Part shown: positions 27,082 through 35,760 of the stretch, in pieces
Numbering within the stretch: the stretch's first letter is position 1
Layout: the number at the start of each line of letters is the position of its first letter
Origin: Pseudomonas viridiflava
GTDB taxonomy: Bacteria > Pseudomonadota > Gammaproteobacteria > Pseudomonadales > Pseudomonadaceae
Assembly (NCBI RefSeq): GCF_900601905.1
Contig: NZ_UWFA01000259.1
Span: 276,375 to 340,374, forward strand
DNA length: 64,000 nucleotides
Direction: 5' to 3'
Notes under the pieces: generated by a model
Databases searched by the model: none
Told to the model about the DNA's origin: nothing
The model's input: only the letters and a program-made list of their open reading frames with translations
Translations under genes and position numbers: made by a program

Positions 27082-28230
27082 GTGCAGATACAAGGTCATT
27101 TCGAGCTCAAATTCGAAGCCGTACGTGAAGCGTTTGCTGCACTCTTCGATGATCCTCAGGAGCGTGGTGCAGCGCTGTGCATTCAGGTAGGCGGTGAGAC
27201 GGTTGTCGATCTGTGGGCGGGCACTGCCGACAAGGACGGGGCCGAGGTCTGGCACAGCGATACGATCGTCAATCTGTTTTCCTGCACCAAGCCTTTCGCT
27301 GCCGTTGCCGCCTTGCAACTGGTTGATGAGGGCAAGTTGCATCTGGACGAACCGGTCGCCCGGCTGTGGCCCGAGTTTGCCGAGGCAGGCAAGGCGGCGA
27401 TTACCTTGCGCCACTTGCTCTGCCATCAGGCCGGATTGCCAGCCTTGCGCCACATGCTGCCCGCCGAAGCGCTGTACAACTGGGAGCTGATGACTGACGC
27501 ACTGGCCGCCGAACAACCCTGGTGGACGCCGGGTCAGGGGCATGGCTATGCGGCGATCACCTATGGCTGGCTGGTCGGTGAGATGCTGCGCCGGGCTGAT
27601 GGGCGAGGTCCCGGCGAATCGATTGCAGCACGCATTGCTCAACCGTTGGGCCTGGATTTTCACGTCGGCCTGGCCGATGCAGAATTCCACCGCGTCGCCC
27701 ATGTCGCGCGGGGCAAAGGCAACTCCGGCGATGAGGCCGCGCAGCGCCTGGTCCAGACCACCCTGCGTGACCCTACGTCCATGACCGCCCGAGCCTTCAC
27801 CAATCCTCCGTCGATCATGACCGGCACCAACAAGCCGCAATGGCGGCGCATGCAACAGCCTGCCGCCAATGGCCACGGCAACGCCCGCAGCCTTGCCGGT
27901 TTCTACGCCGCTTTGCTTGATGGCCGCCTGCTCGAAGCTGACCTGCTCAACGAGTTGACCCGCGAACACAGCGTGGGCGAAGACCTGACATTGCTGACCC
28001 GAACCCGCTTCGGTCTGGGCTGCATGCTGGATCAACCTCAGGTTGCCAACGCGACTTATGGTCTGGGCCCCAAGGCCTTTGGCCATCCCGGCGCTGGCGG
28101 TTCGATCGGGTTTGCCGATCCCGATCGCGAGGTTGCGTTCGGCTTTGTCGTCAACACCCTGGGCCCTTATGTCCTGATGGATCCGCGTGCGCAAAACCTG
28201 GCGCGCATCCTTGCTGAGTGTTTGCGCTAA
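27082..28230 (+). CDS. Serine hydrolase of the class C beta-lactamase/EstB esterase family
   Basis: A 382-residue predicted cytoplasmic esterase. The nucleophile motif SCTK (Ser67-Lys70) gives the S-x-x-K signature. The second catalytic Tyr is probably Tyr161 in AITYGWLVGEM, and a HPGAGGS segment near 330 replaces the KTG box. There is no signal peptide, so it is unlikely to be a periplasmic beta-lactamase. The GTG start at 27082 follows CGGGAG at 27069-27074. The open frame runs 55 codons further upstream, through the REP palindrome, and is not used. Confidence 0.88.
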   Translation: MQIQGHFELKFEAVREAFAALFDDPQERGAALCIQVGGETVVDLWAGTADKDGAEVWHSDTIVNLFSCTKPFAAVAALQLVDEGKLHLDEPVARLWPEFAEAGKAAITLRHLLCHQAGLPALRHMLPAEALYNWELMTDALAAEQPWWTPGQGHGYAAITYGWLVGEMLRRADGRGPGESIAARIAQPLGLDFHVGLADAEFHRVAHVARGKGNSGDEAAQRLVQTTLRDPTSMTARAFTNPPSIMTGTNKPQWRRMQQPAANGHGNARSLAGFYAALLDGRLLEADLLNELTREHSVGEDLTLLTRTRFGLGCMLDQPQVANATYGLGPKAFGHPGAGGSIGFADPDREVAFGFVVNTLGPYVLMDPRAQNLARILAECLR

Positions 28231-28284
28231 GTTGTGCACATAAGTGCTTGTTTAATACCGACTGTCAGTTAATGGGGCGTAACT

Positions 28285-28308
28285 GGAACCGTGCGACGGT
28301 TTCCTTTT
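28285..28308 (+). terminator. Weak terminator after the serine hydrolase gene
   Basis: A GGAACCGT stem pairs with ACGGTTTCC (one bulged T) around a GCG loop, followed by TTTTCC. It lies about 55 bases past the stop codon. Confidence 0.45.
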
Positions 28309-28396
28309 CCAACTGATCGTTTAGGCGTGTTATATGAGCGCTGCCCAGTTTTTCTCTGGCCAGGCTCTTTTCATTACTATTTTTTGTGGGTCATTC

Positions 28397-29497
28397 ATGT
28401 CGTCTTCCAAAAGCCTCGCAATCGCTTTATGTCTTGCCGTCACGGGTTGTGCGCAAACCCCTCAAAATGATTCCGCCGATTCCGGCAGTCGTTGGTGGCA
28501 GTTCGGTTCCGGCCCCGATGCGGTCGCCGACAGCACGCCGGCCAAGGTCCCGCAAGCCAAGCCTGCAGAGCCAGTCGCCAAAGCCGAGAGCGGCACCCAC
28601 TGGTACTGGCCGTTCGCATCCAGCGATAACAGCGACGCGAAAGCCGAAATCGCTGAAAAGCCCGCGCCGAAAAGCGTGCCGCCGCTGGTCGCCAAGTCAG
28701 AGACTGACAGCAAGTGGTGGTGGCCGTTTGGCAGCGCCGAGACAAAAGACGCCCCTGCCGCCATTCCCAAGATCGACCCGAAAGTGACCCAGGCCTGGCT
28801 GGATGACTACGAGCCGCGCCTGCGCCTGGCGATCAAGGACAGTCCATTCGAGCTGGAGCGCCGTGACGACCTGCTGGTGATCACTGCTCCGGTAGACAGC
28901 TCGTTCAACCCGGACCGTCCGGCCATGTTGCTGCCTGTGACACTGGGGCCGATCACGCGCCTGGCCAAGCTGGTCGAGGGTGACCCGAAAACCGCCGTTC
29001 TGGTATTGGGCCATGCCGACACCACGGGCGTTGCCGCCGCCAACCAGAAGATCAGCCAGGAACGTGCGCAGTCGATCGCGGCGATTTTCCGTCTGAGCGG
29101 GCTTGAGCGTAATCGCCTGAGCCTGCGTGGCATGGGCGCCGTGATGCCGCGCGCGGCCAATGACAGCGCTGAAGGTCGCAAGCTGAACCGCCGTGTGGAA
29201 ATCATGATGACGCCGCAGAACACCATGGTCGCCCTGATGAGCAAGTACGCGCTGCCTCCGTCGGCCACCATGGTCGCCGTTCAGGACGCCAAGCCAGCAC
29301 CTGCAGTGGCGCCGGCTCCGGCCAAGGCTGCAGCAACCAAGGCGCCAGTCAAGAAAGCCGCGGCCAGCAAGCCGGCAGCCAGCAAGCCGGCAGCCAAAAA
29401 AGCTGCTCCTGCGAAAAAAGCCGCCCCTGCCAAAGCCGCTCCGGCCAAGGCTGCCGTGAAGAAAAAACCGGCAGCTAACGATCAGGCCAGCAATTGA
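28397..29497 (+). CDS. OmpA-family lipoprotein with Lys/Ala/Pro-rich tail
   Basis: A 366-residue lipoprotein. The signal peptide (MSSSKSLAIALCLAVTGC) has a lipobox with Cys18. Residues 20-130 hold two or three repeats of a W-rich unit (RWWQFGSG, HWYWPFAS, KWWWPFGSAE) separated by Ala/Pro/Lys linkers. The OmpA domain (about 170-280) contains GHADTTGVAAANQKISQERA and NRRVEIMM. The last ~70 residues are a low-complexity Ala/Lys/Pro tail (KAAPAKKAAPAKAAPAK) like histone H1/AlgP. An in-frame ATG at 28334 would add 21 residues and spoil the signal peptide, so 28397 is preferred. Confidence 0.85.
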   Translation: MSSSKSLAIALCLAVTGCAQTPQNDSADSGSRWWQFGSGPDAVADSTPAKVPQAKPAEPVAKAESGTHWYWPFASSDNSDAKAEIAEKPAPKSVPPLVAKSETDSKWWWPFGSAETKDAPAAIPKIDPKVTQAWLDDYEPRLRLAIKDSPFELERRDDLLVITAPVDSSFNPDRPAMLLPVTLGPITRLAKLVEGDPKTAVLVLGHADTTGVAAANQKISQERAQSIAAIFRLSGLERNRLSLRGMGAVMPRAANDSAEGRKLNRRVEIMMTPQNTMVALMSKYALPPSATMVAVQDAKPAPAVAPAPAKAAATKAPVKKAAASKPAASKPAAKKAAPAKKAAPAKAAPAKAAVKKKPAANDQASN

Positions 29498-29577
29498 GTA
29501 AAGCCCTGATCTGCGCTTGACAGCGTAGGTCAGGCAGCGGAATTTCAACTCCCGGAATTTCAATCAAGGAAAGCGTC

Positions 29578-30225
29578 ATGACCCAGTCTCTGGCTGATAT
29601 GCGCCGTGACTATGCCCGCGATGGTTTGACCGAAGCACAGTCGCCGGACGAGCCGTTTGCGTTGTTTCACCAGTGGTTTGCCGAGGCGGTCAAGACCGAA
29701 CAGGCCCCCGTGGAAGCCAATGCGATGACGCTGGCCACTGTGGATGAGCAAGGTCGCCCGCATTGCCGGATCCTGTTGCTCAAGGGGCTGGATACTCAGG
29801 GTTTTACGTTCTTTACCAACTACGACAGCGCCAAGGGCCAGCAACTGGCGGCGCGGCCGTTTGCGGCCATGACGTTTTTCTGGCCGACCCTGGAGCGGCA
29901 GGTGCGTATAGAAGGGCGGGTGGTCAAAGTGACCGCTGAGGAGTCCGACGCTTACTTTCAGGTTCGCCCATTGGGCAGTCGACTCGGCGCCTGGGCGTCG
30001 CCGCAGAGCCGGGTCATCAAGGATCGCGCCGAGCTCGAAGGCATGATCACCGCTACGCAACAACGCTTTCTCGATACCCAGCCGCATTGCCCGGAGCACT
30101 GGGGTGGTTACCGCCTGTTGCCCGAGCGAATCGAGTTCTGGCAGGGCCGTCCCAGCCGTCTGCACGACCGCCTGAATTACCGTCGGGTGGACAGTGACTG
30201 GACTCGCGAACGTCTCGCACCCTGA
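29578..30225 (+). CDS. pdxH: Pyridoxamine 5'-phosphate oxidase
   Basis: An FMN-dependent enzyme that oxidises pyridoxine/pyridoxamine 5'-phosphate to PLP. The 215 residues begin [20 protein letters not shown]. The FMN-binding [20 protein letters not shown] and [18 protein letters not shown] segments follow. The [15 protein letters not shown] motif near the end, with its conserved Arg and His residues, is diagnostic. An AAGGAAAG ribosome site precedes the ATG. It lies between the OmpA-like and SlyB-like lipoprotein genes, as in P. aeruginosa (PA1048-PA1053). Confidence 0.96.
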   Translation: MTQSLADMRRDYARDGLTEAQSPDEPFALFHQWFAEAVKTEQAPVEANAMTLATVDEQGRPHCRILLLKGLDTQGFTFFTNYDSAKGQQLAARPFAAMTFFWPTLERQVRIEGRVVKVTAEESDAYFQVRPLGSRLGAWASPQSRVIKDRAELEGMITATQQRFLDTQPHCPEHWGGYRLLPERIEFWQGRPSRLHDRLNYRRVDSDWTRERLAP

Positions 30226-30384
30226 TCCTCGGATGCATTGAATTATTCCTTGGCGAACCCGTCTCAGCCTTACGTGGCCGCGTGCTGTATCGCGCCTGAA
30301 TGAAAACAAATTAGCGAGGAGCGGCAGGTGACAGCGCACAAGGTGCGGAGTCTAATGGCTGCACGTTCCTCTGGAGATACCGTT

Positions 30385-30846
30385 ATGCGCAAGTCTGTTC
30401 TGCTGGTCACTTTCACTGCAATGACGCTGTCGCTCAGTGGCTGCATGTCGAACCTGACCGGTGACTCCTATTCCCGTGATGAAGCGCGGACAGTGCAGAC
30501 CGTTCGCATGGGTACCATCGAATCCCTGCGTCCAGTCAAGATCGAAGGCAGCAAGACACCTATCGGTGCCGGTGCCGGTGCAATCGTCGGCGGCGTCGGC
30601 GGCAGTGCCATTGGTGGCGGTCGTGGCAGCATCGTCGCGGCGGTGATCGGTGCAGTGGCGGGTGGTCTGCTTGGCTCTGCGACCGAGGAAGGCTTGACCC
30701 GCACTCAGGGCGTTGAAATTACCGTGCGTGAAGACGACGGCAGCATGCGTGCCTACGTGCAGCAGGTACAGGAAAACGAGATTTTCCGCGTCGGCGAGCG
30801 CGTGCGCATCATGAGCGTCAATGGCACCAGTCGCGTGTCCCACTGA
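30385..30846 (+). CDS. slyB: Glycine-zipper outer-membrane lipoprotein (SlyB/PcpY-like)
   Basis: A 153-residue lipoprotein with signal peptide MRKSVLLVTFTAMTLSLSGC (lipobox Cys20). The centre is a double glycine-zipper (GAGAGAIVGGVGGSAIGGG, then VIGAVAGGLLGSATEEG) of the 17-kDa-antigen/SlyB type. The C-terminal strand-rich part (TQGVEITVREDDGSMRAYVQ, ending VNGTSRVSH) matches SlyB. The start at 30385 has GGAGA before it. A longer frame from 30328 is not needed. A strong terminator follows, so the gene closes a transcription unit. Confidence 0.9.
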   Translation: MRKSVLLVTFTAMTLSLSGCMSNLTGDSYSRDEARTVQTVRMGTIESLRPVKIEGSKTPIGAGAGAIVGGVGGSAIGGGRGSIVAAVIGAVAGGLLGSATEEGLTRTQGVEITVREDDGSMRAYVQQVQENEIFRVGERVRIMSVNGTSRVSH

Positions 30847-30867
30847 TGCCGTTGTAGTGTCTTGATA

Positions 30868-30900
30868 CAAAAAACCCGGTCCTGTTGACCGGGGTTTTTG
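30868..30900 (+). terminator. Rho-independent terminator after the SlyB-like gene
   Basis: Stem CCCGGTC/GACCGGG around loop CTGTT, flanked by an A run and a following TTTTT. It lies about 25 bases after the stop. A degenerate GGGCCGGC-type REP is visible just beyond it (about 30908-30951). Confidence 0.88.
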
Positions 30901-30953
30901 TGTGTGTCGTGGGGCCGGCTAAAACGCAACGCCGCCCGGCCGGTCCCACGAGG

Positions 30954-32138
30954 CTAGGCGTTGGCGTTTTGTTTGCCGCTGGTCAGAGCCATGACCGCAT
31001 AGCCAATGAATGCAGCGAGAATCGAGCCTGTCAGGATGCCCATCCGGTCGGCCCCGGCGTAGGCGCTGGTGGCGGGATCGTATGCCAGCGAGCCGACGAA
31101 CAGGCTCATGGTGAAGCCGATGCCGCAGAGGATCGACACACCCAGTACCTGACCCCAGTTCGCGCCGCCTGGCAGCTTCGCCATCCCGACTTTGACCGCC
31201 AGCCAGGTCAGGCCGAATACCCCGAGGGTTTTGCCGACCAGCAAGCCTGCGGCGATACCCATGGGCACGGAATGGGTGAAGCTCTCCAGCGTCACGCCGG
31301 TCAGCGAAACCCCGGCATTGGCGAAGGCAAACAGCGGCAGGATGCCGTAAGCGATCCAGGGGTGCAGTGCATGTTCCAGGGTGAGCAACGGCGAAGCCTT
31401 CTGATCGGCCCCGCGCATGGGAATACAGAAAGCCAGGACCACACCCGCCAACGTTGCGTGTACGCCACTTTTAAGCACGCAGACCCACAGCACCAGACCG
31501 ATCAACAGGTAAGGCCCGAGCTTCATCACCCCCAGCCTGTTCATGGCTATCAAGGCCAGGATGGACGCACCGGCCAGCAACAGGGACAGGTTCGACAACT
31601 CACCCGAATAGAACAGCGCGATCACCACGATGGCGCCCAGGTCGTCGATGATTGCCAGGGTCATCAGAAACAGCTTCAGCGACACCGGGACCCGTTTGCC
31701 CAAGAGCGCCAGGACCCCGAGGGCAAATGCAATGTCGGTGGCCATCGGGATGGCCCAACCGTTCATGGCCGCGGCATCACCGGTATTCAAGGCCCAGAAG
31801 ATCAGCGCTGGCACGACCATGCCGCCAATGGCCGCCGTGCCGGGTAGAACGATTTGTGAAGGTTTGGAAAGATGGCCTTCGAGAACCTCGCGTTTGACCT
31901 CAAGGCCGATCAACAGGAAGAACAGCGCCATCATCCCGTCGTTGATCCACAGCAGCAGCGGCTTGGCGATCTTGACCGCACCGATCTGGGCCACCACCGG
32001 GACTTCCAGAAAAGCGTTATACAGCCAGGACAGGGGCGAGTTATTGACGATCAGCGCCAGGGCAGCGGCCGCGATCAATAACAGACCACCGGCTGCTTCC
32101 AGCTGAAAAAAACGAATGACAGAGTTACGTAGAGGCAA
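30954..32138 (-). CDS. nhaA: Na+/H+ antiporter NhaA
   Basis: A 394-residue inner-membrane antiporter exchanging Na+ for H+. About 12 transmembrane segments are apparent. The transport-site aspartates are present: Asp135 in [10 protein letters not shown] and the pair Asp165/Asp166 in [14 protein letters not shown], equivalent to D133 and D163/D164 of E. coli NhaA. A TTG start at 32138 ([18 protein letters not shown]) is chosen because GGAG lies about 9 bases upstream and because pseudomonad NhaA proteins begin MPLR. The ATG at 32156 would add six residues but has no ribosome site. Confidence 0.93.
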   Translation of the reverse strand: MPLRNSVIRFFQLEAAGGLLLIAAAALALIVNNSPLSWLYNAFLEVPVVAQIGAVKIAKPLLLWINDGMMALFFLLIGLEVKREVLEGHLSKPSQIVLPGTAAIGGMVVPALIFWALNTGDAAAMNGWAIPMATDIAFALGVLALLGKRVPVSLKLFLMTLAIIDDLGAIVVIALFYSGELSNLSLLLAGASILALIAMNRLGVMKLGPYLLIGLVLWVCVLKSGVHATLAGVVLAFCIPMRGADQKASPLLTLEHALHPWIAYGILPLFAFANAGVSLTGVTLESFTHSVPMGIAAGLLVGKTLGVFGLTWLAVKVGMAKLPGGANWGQVLGVSILCGIGFTMSLFVGSLAYDPATSAYAGADRMGILTGSILAAFIGYAVMALTSGKQNANA

Positions 32139-32345
32139 GATTCGCGCTCCATTCATGCAAAAGGAGCGACACCCTAACCCGTACTTATCGAGGATAAAAC
32201 AAAAGTTATATTCGTTTTTGTTATAAGCGGGACGAAGGCTTTAGAGTATTTCCGGATCTGTCAGAAGGCACGGTTTTACTGGTCAGAAAGGGTTTTTTGT
32301 AGTGTGGGAATTGTCTGAGAATTGTTGATTATCACGTGGTTGATC

Positions 32346-32438
32346 CGTAGGAGCGGCTTTAGCTGCGCAAGCAACGTCAAAGGCCAGGAATATGCATCGA
32401 ATGTCCCGGCCCCATCGCGGCTCAAGCCGATCCTACGG
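32346..32438. repeat. REPIN (GTAGGAGCGGCTTTAGC type)
   Basis: Arms 32346-32370 (CGTAGGAGCGGCTTTAGCTG) and 32416-32438 (inverted, GGCTCAAGCCGATCCTACGG) in the 300-base gap before nhaA. The rest of the gap should carry the nhaA promoter. No other gene is seen. Confidence 0.85.
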
Positions 32439-32469
32439 GGCTTGTGTTTGCCAAACGACAGGCACGCTT

Positions 32470-34080
32470 CTACAGTTCAATCCCCAACATATCCCGCGCC
32501 AGCGCCTCGGCAATCCGAATCCCGTCTACCCCGGCGGATAGAATCCCGCCGGCATAACCTGCACCTTCACCGGCCGGGAACAGGCCTTTTGTGTTGAGGC
32601 TCTGCAGGGTGTCGTCACGGGTGATGCGCAGCGGCGCGGAAGTACGGGTCTCGATACCGGTCAGGATCGCGTCGTGCAAGGCGAAGCCCTTGATCTGTTT
32701 GTCGAAGGCTGGCAGCGCTTCGCGGATGGCTTCGATGGCGTAGGCGGGCAGGGCGTCAGCCAGATCCACCAGCTTTACGCCCGGCTTGTAGGACGGTTCG
32801 ACGCTGCCCAGTTCGCTGGAGGTCTTGCCCGCGATGAAGTCGCCCACCAGTTGCGCCGGGGCCTCGTAGGTACTGCCGCCGAGTAGGTAGGCGTGGGATT
32901 CCAGACGCTCCTGGAGCTCAATACCCGCCAGAGGACCGCCCGGGTAATCTTCCGGAGTGATGCCGACCACAATGCCCGAGTTGGCGTTGCGTTCATTGCG
33001 TGAGTATTGGCTCATGCCGTTGGTGACCACCCGGTTCGGCTCGGACGTTGCCGCGACCACCGTGCCACCAGGGCACATGCAGAAGCTATAGACCGAACGA
33101 CCGTTTTTGGCGTGGTGCACCAGTTTGTAATCCGCTGCGCCCAGCTTCGGATGCCCGGCATATTTGCCCAGCCGCGCCCGGTCGATCAGCGATTGTGGGT
33201 GCTCGATACGAAAGCCCACGGAAAACGGCTTGGCTTCCATGTAGACGCCCCGCGCGTGAAGCATGCGGAAGGTGTCACGGGCACTGTGACCGAGGGCCAG
33301 GATCACATGTTTCGAATGGATTTGTTCGCCGCCATCCAGCTCGACGCCCTGCAATTGCCCGTCTTCGATCAGTACATCGGTTACACGCTGTTCAAAACGC
33401 ACTTCGCCGCCCAGGGCTTCGATCTGGTGACGCATGTTTTCGACCACGCCGGTCAGCCGGAATGTACCGATGTGCGGTTTGCTGACGTAGAGGATCTCTT
33501 CCGGCGCCCCGGCCTTGACGAACTCGTGCAGGACCTTGCGACCGAGGAATTTCGGGTCCTTGATCTGGCTGTACAGTTTGCCGTCGGAGAAGGTCCCGGC
33601 ACCGCCTTCACCGAACTGCACGTTGGACTCGGGGTTCAGTACATTCTTGCGCCACAGGCCCCAGGTGTCCTTGGTGCGCTGGCGAACTTCACGGCCGCGC
33701 TCAAGGATGATCGGCCTGAAGCCCATCTGCGCCAGAAGCAGCCCAGCGAAAATCCCGCAGGGGCCGAACCCGACAACCACAGGGCGCTCGGTCAGACCCG
33801 CTGGCGCATGGCCGACGACCTTGTAGCTGACGTCGGGTGCCGGGCCGACATGACGGTCATCAGCCAGACGCGCCAGCAAGGCGGCTTCGTCGCGGACTTC
33901 GAAGTCGATGGTGTAGATGAAGCACAGCTCGGATGACTTCTTGCGCGCATCGTAGCTGCGCTTGAACAAGGTGAAGTCGAGCAGTGCATCGCTGTCGATC
34001 CCCAGGCGCTGCAATAAGGCAGGGCGCAGGTCTTCTTCCGGGTGATCGATCGGCAGCTTGAGTTCGGTGATTCGTAACAT
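32470..34080 (-). CDS. FAD-dependent NAD(P)H dehydrogenase-like flavoprotein (COG2509 type)
   Basis: A 536-residue flavoprotein. An N-terminal ~85-residue domain (MLRITELKLPIDHPEEDLRP) precedes the Rossmann dinucleotide motif GFGPCGIFAGLLLAQMG (104-120). Conserved blocks NVQFGEGGAGTFSDGKLYSQ, ILALGHSARDTFRMLHARG and the C-terminal LFPAGEGAGYAGGILSAG (FAD binding) identify the COG2509/BaiN-like group. The reaction is unknown to me. The flavin and a nicotinamide-type nucleotide are inferred from the motifs. The gene is alone on its strand between nhaA and a lipoprotein gene. Confidence 0.85.
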   Translation of the reverse strand: MLRITELKLPIDHPEEDLRPALLQRLGIDSDALLDFTLFKRSYDARKKSSELCFIYTIDFEVRDEAALLARLADDRHVGPAPDVSYKVVGHAPAGLTERPVVVGFGPCGIFAGLLLAQMGFRPIILERGREVRQRTKDTWGLWRKNVLNPESNVQFGEGGAGTFSDGKLYSQIKDPKFLGRKVLHEFVKAGAPEEILYVSKPHIGTFRLTGVVENMRHQIEALGGEVRFEQRVTDVLIEDGQLQGVELDGGEQIHSKHVILALGHSARDTFRMLHARGVYMEAKPFSVGFRIEHPQSLIDRARLGKYAGHPKLGAADYKLVHHAKNGRSVYSFCMCPGGTVVAATSEPNRVVTNGMSQYSRNERNANSGIVVGITPEDYPGGPLAGIELQERLESHAYLLGGSTYEAPAQLVGDFIAGKTSSELGSVEPSYKPGVKLVDLADALPAYAIEAIREALPAFDKQIKGFALHDAILTGIETRTSAPLRITRDDTLQSLNTKGLFPAGEGAGYAGGILSAGVDGIRIAEALARDMLGIEL

Positions 34081-34186
34081 GAAAAAATCCAGTTTCCGGG
34101 CCGCAGGATCAGCCCGACAGCGCTACAAGAGGTGGCGATTATAAGCGACATTGGGGGAGGGCGGGTTGTAGCTTGTCTTGAGGAGG

Positions 34187-34275
34187 GTGGTTCCCCAATC
34201 GCGGGCAAGCCTCGCTCCCACATGAGATCGCGATCCAACTGTGGGAGCGAGGCTTGCCCGCGATTGGGGAACCAC
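34187..34275. repeat. REPIN with perfect 36-bp inverted arms
   Basis: Arms 34187-34222 and 34240-34275 are exact reverse complements (starting GTGGTTCCCCAATCGCGGGC) separated by 17 bases. The arms contain the GGGAGCGAGGCTTGCCCGCG REP core plus 10-12 extra paired bases on the outside. It lies between the flavoprotein gene and the lipoprotein gene, 24 bases from the latter's stop codon. Confidence 0.95.
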
Positions 34276-34298
34276 ACACGTTACATATTCAACTGCAT

Positions 34299-34976
34299 TC
34301 AATCATCCCGCGACCCACCGTAATACCCGCATCCGCGCACGGTCTGGCCATTGAGGCGCAGTTCGGCGGTCAGGTGCTGGACCGAGCCGTTGACGTTGTC
34401 GATGCAACGCTGCGGTGCGACCCAGAGTTCCATGGTCTGGCCGTTGGCCTCGCTGCTGACGCTAAAGCGCCCGTCCGGCAGCTGTTCTTCGACATAAGGC
34501 ACCGCGATGGTGTCCTTGCCCAGGCGTTCGATAACCATGCCCTTGCCGCTGACATTGACGTTCCACGCTGGCTTGTTGCCGTTGACGTGCAAGGTCAGGC
34601 GCTTGAAATTCGGGTCTTCGCAATTCTGATCGGCGCGCTCCACGCGATAGACCTGGCGCAGGTCCAGTTGCCCATCGCTGTTGGCAGCCTTGCCTGCGAC
34701 AAAGTTACCGCGCAAATCGGCGAACACCTTGCCGGACTGGTCAGCCAGTGCCGCAGACTCCTGCAGAATGCCGGTGTTGCCGAGGTCGCTGACGACAAAA
34801 CGGCGTTGTTCGTTGCAGGGCTGGAACAGCAGCTTGCCGCCTTCGCCAGTCAGGTTGCCCTGCATGCGCACCCAGCCGGCCTTGGATACAGAGGTTTCAG
34901 GCTTGGAGCCAAGCATCTGACAGCCGGCGAACAGCGGCAGAAGAGCAAAAAACAGGGCAGAACGGGCAGCAAACAT
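34299..34976 (-). CDS. Lipoprotein with two COG3650-like beta-barrel domains
   Basis: A 225-residue predicted lipoprotein. The signal peptide MFAARSALFFALLPLFAGC has a lipobox with Cys19. The first part has the beta-rich COG3650 pattern (GWVRMQGNLTGEGGKLLFQP). The second contains WNVNVSGKGMVIERLGKD and CIDNVNGSVQHLTAELRL, likely an MliC-like/C-lobe with four conserved cysteines (CNEQRR, NCED, RCID, GCGYYGG). The function is unknown. The ATG at 34976 is preferred over the one at 34994 because the signal peptide then starts normally, with TGGAGA upstream. Confidence 0.78.
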   Translation of the reverse strand: MFAARSALFFALLPLFAGCQMLGSKPETSVSKAGWVRMQGNLTGEGGKLLFQPCNEQRRFVVSDLGNTGILQESAALADQSGKVFADLRGNFVAGKAANSDGQLDLRQVYRVERADQNCEDPNFKRLTLHVNGNKPAWNVNVSGKGMVIERLGKDTIAVPYVEEQLPDGRFSVSSEANGQTMELWVAPQRCIDNVNGSVQHLTAELRLNGQTVRGCGYYGGSRDD

Positions 34977-35037
34977 TGGGTGGTCTCCAGACATGTGCCG
35001 CCACGTTACTCAGCCTGCGCCGCCATCACAAGGGGCA

Positions 35038-35637
35038 TCAACCAACCAGATACACCTGACCGGTTTGCAGGCCTTCGACACTTTTGGCGTAGGCCAACGC
35101 GACATCGGCTGCAGGAACCGGTTTGAAGCCCCGGAAATAAGGAGCGTAGCTGCCCATCGCTTCGACCAGTACGGTCGGGCTGACGGAATTGACCCGCATG
35201 CCACGCGGCAGTTCGATGGCAGCCGCACGGACAAACGCATCCAGCGCACCATTGACCAGACTGGCCGATGCCCCACTGTGAATCGGGTCACGGTTCAGCA
35301 CCCCGGTGGTGAAGGTAAAAGAGGCCCCATCATTGGCAAATTCACGACCGATCAACAGCAGGTTGACCTGCCCCATGAGCTTGTCCTGCAAGCCCAGGGC
35401 GAAGTCTTTTTCGCTCATCTCAGCCAGCGGCGCGAAGGTGACATTGCCTGCCGCACAGACCAGGGCGTCGAAGTGGCCTACCCGTTCGAAGAGTTTTCGG
35501 ATCGATGCGCTGTCACTAATATCCACCTGCGCATCGCCACTCTTGCGGCCAATGCGCACGATCTCATGACGCGGTGCCAGTTCATCGGCGATCGCCGAGC
35601 CGATCGTGCCACTTGCACCAATCAACAGGATTTTCAT
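35038..35637 (-). CDS. Atypical short-chain dehydrogenase-like protein
   Basis: A 199-residue SDR-fold protein. The nucleotide-binding glycine motif GASGTIG is at residues 7-13, a 35-40 region VDISDSASI follows, and AAGN replaces the usual NNAG. Where classical SDRs have the catalytic YxxxK, this protein reads GASASLVNGAL, so Tyr and Lys are both missing. The C-terminal RVNSVSPTVL still aligns with classical SDRs. It may bind NAD(P) without the normal catalysis, or use a different mechanism. It is divergent from a LysR-type regulator that probably controls it. The start at 35637 (MKILLIGASG) is preferred to an upstream ATG. Confidence 0.82.
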   Translation of the reverse strand: MKILLIGASGTIGSAIADELAPRHEIVRIGRKSGDAQVDISDSASIRKLFERVGHFDALVCAAGNVTFAPLAEMSEKDFALGLQDKLMGQVNLLLIGREFANDGASFTFTTGVLNRDPIHSGASASLVNGALDAFVRAAAIELPRGMRVNSVSPTVLVEAMGSYAPYFRGFKPVPAADVALAYAKSVEGLQTGQVYLVG

Positions 35638-35722
35638 TGCGCTGCTCCAGGGTTCTTCGAGGAAGTTGAGCAAAGAGTGTAGGGTTGAGATTTGCTGTCG
35701 ATAAGAGTGCTAATGGGCAACC

Positions 35723-35735
35723 TATGGTTCTCATA
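35723..35735. promoter_or_regulatory. Candidate LysR-type operator (T-N11-A)
   Basis: TATGGTTCTCATA, an interrupted palindrome with TAT/ATA ends and the T-N11-A spacing typical of LysR operators. It lies 26 bases before the LysR start and in the divergent gap to the SDR-like gene. One occurrence only, so this is suggestive. Confidence 0.35.
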
Positions 35736-35760
35736 AGGAAACAATCAAAAGGACAGGATA

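Noticed and set aside
27082..28230. Class C beta-lactamase resistance gene
   Set aside because: The SxxK motif is present but there is no signal peptide and no KTG box, so a cytoplasmic esterase of the EstB type fits better.
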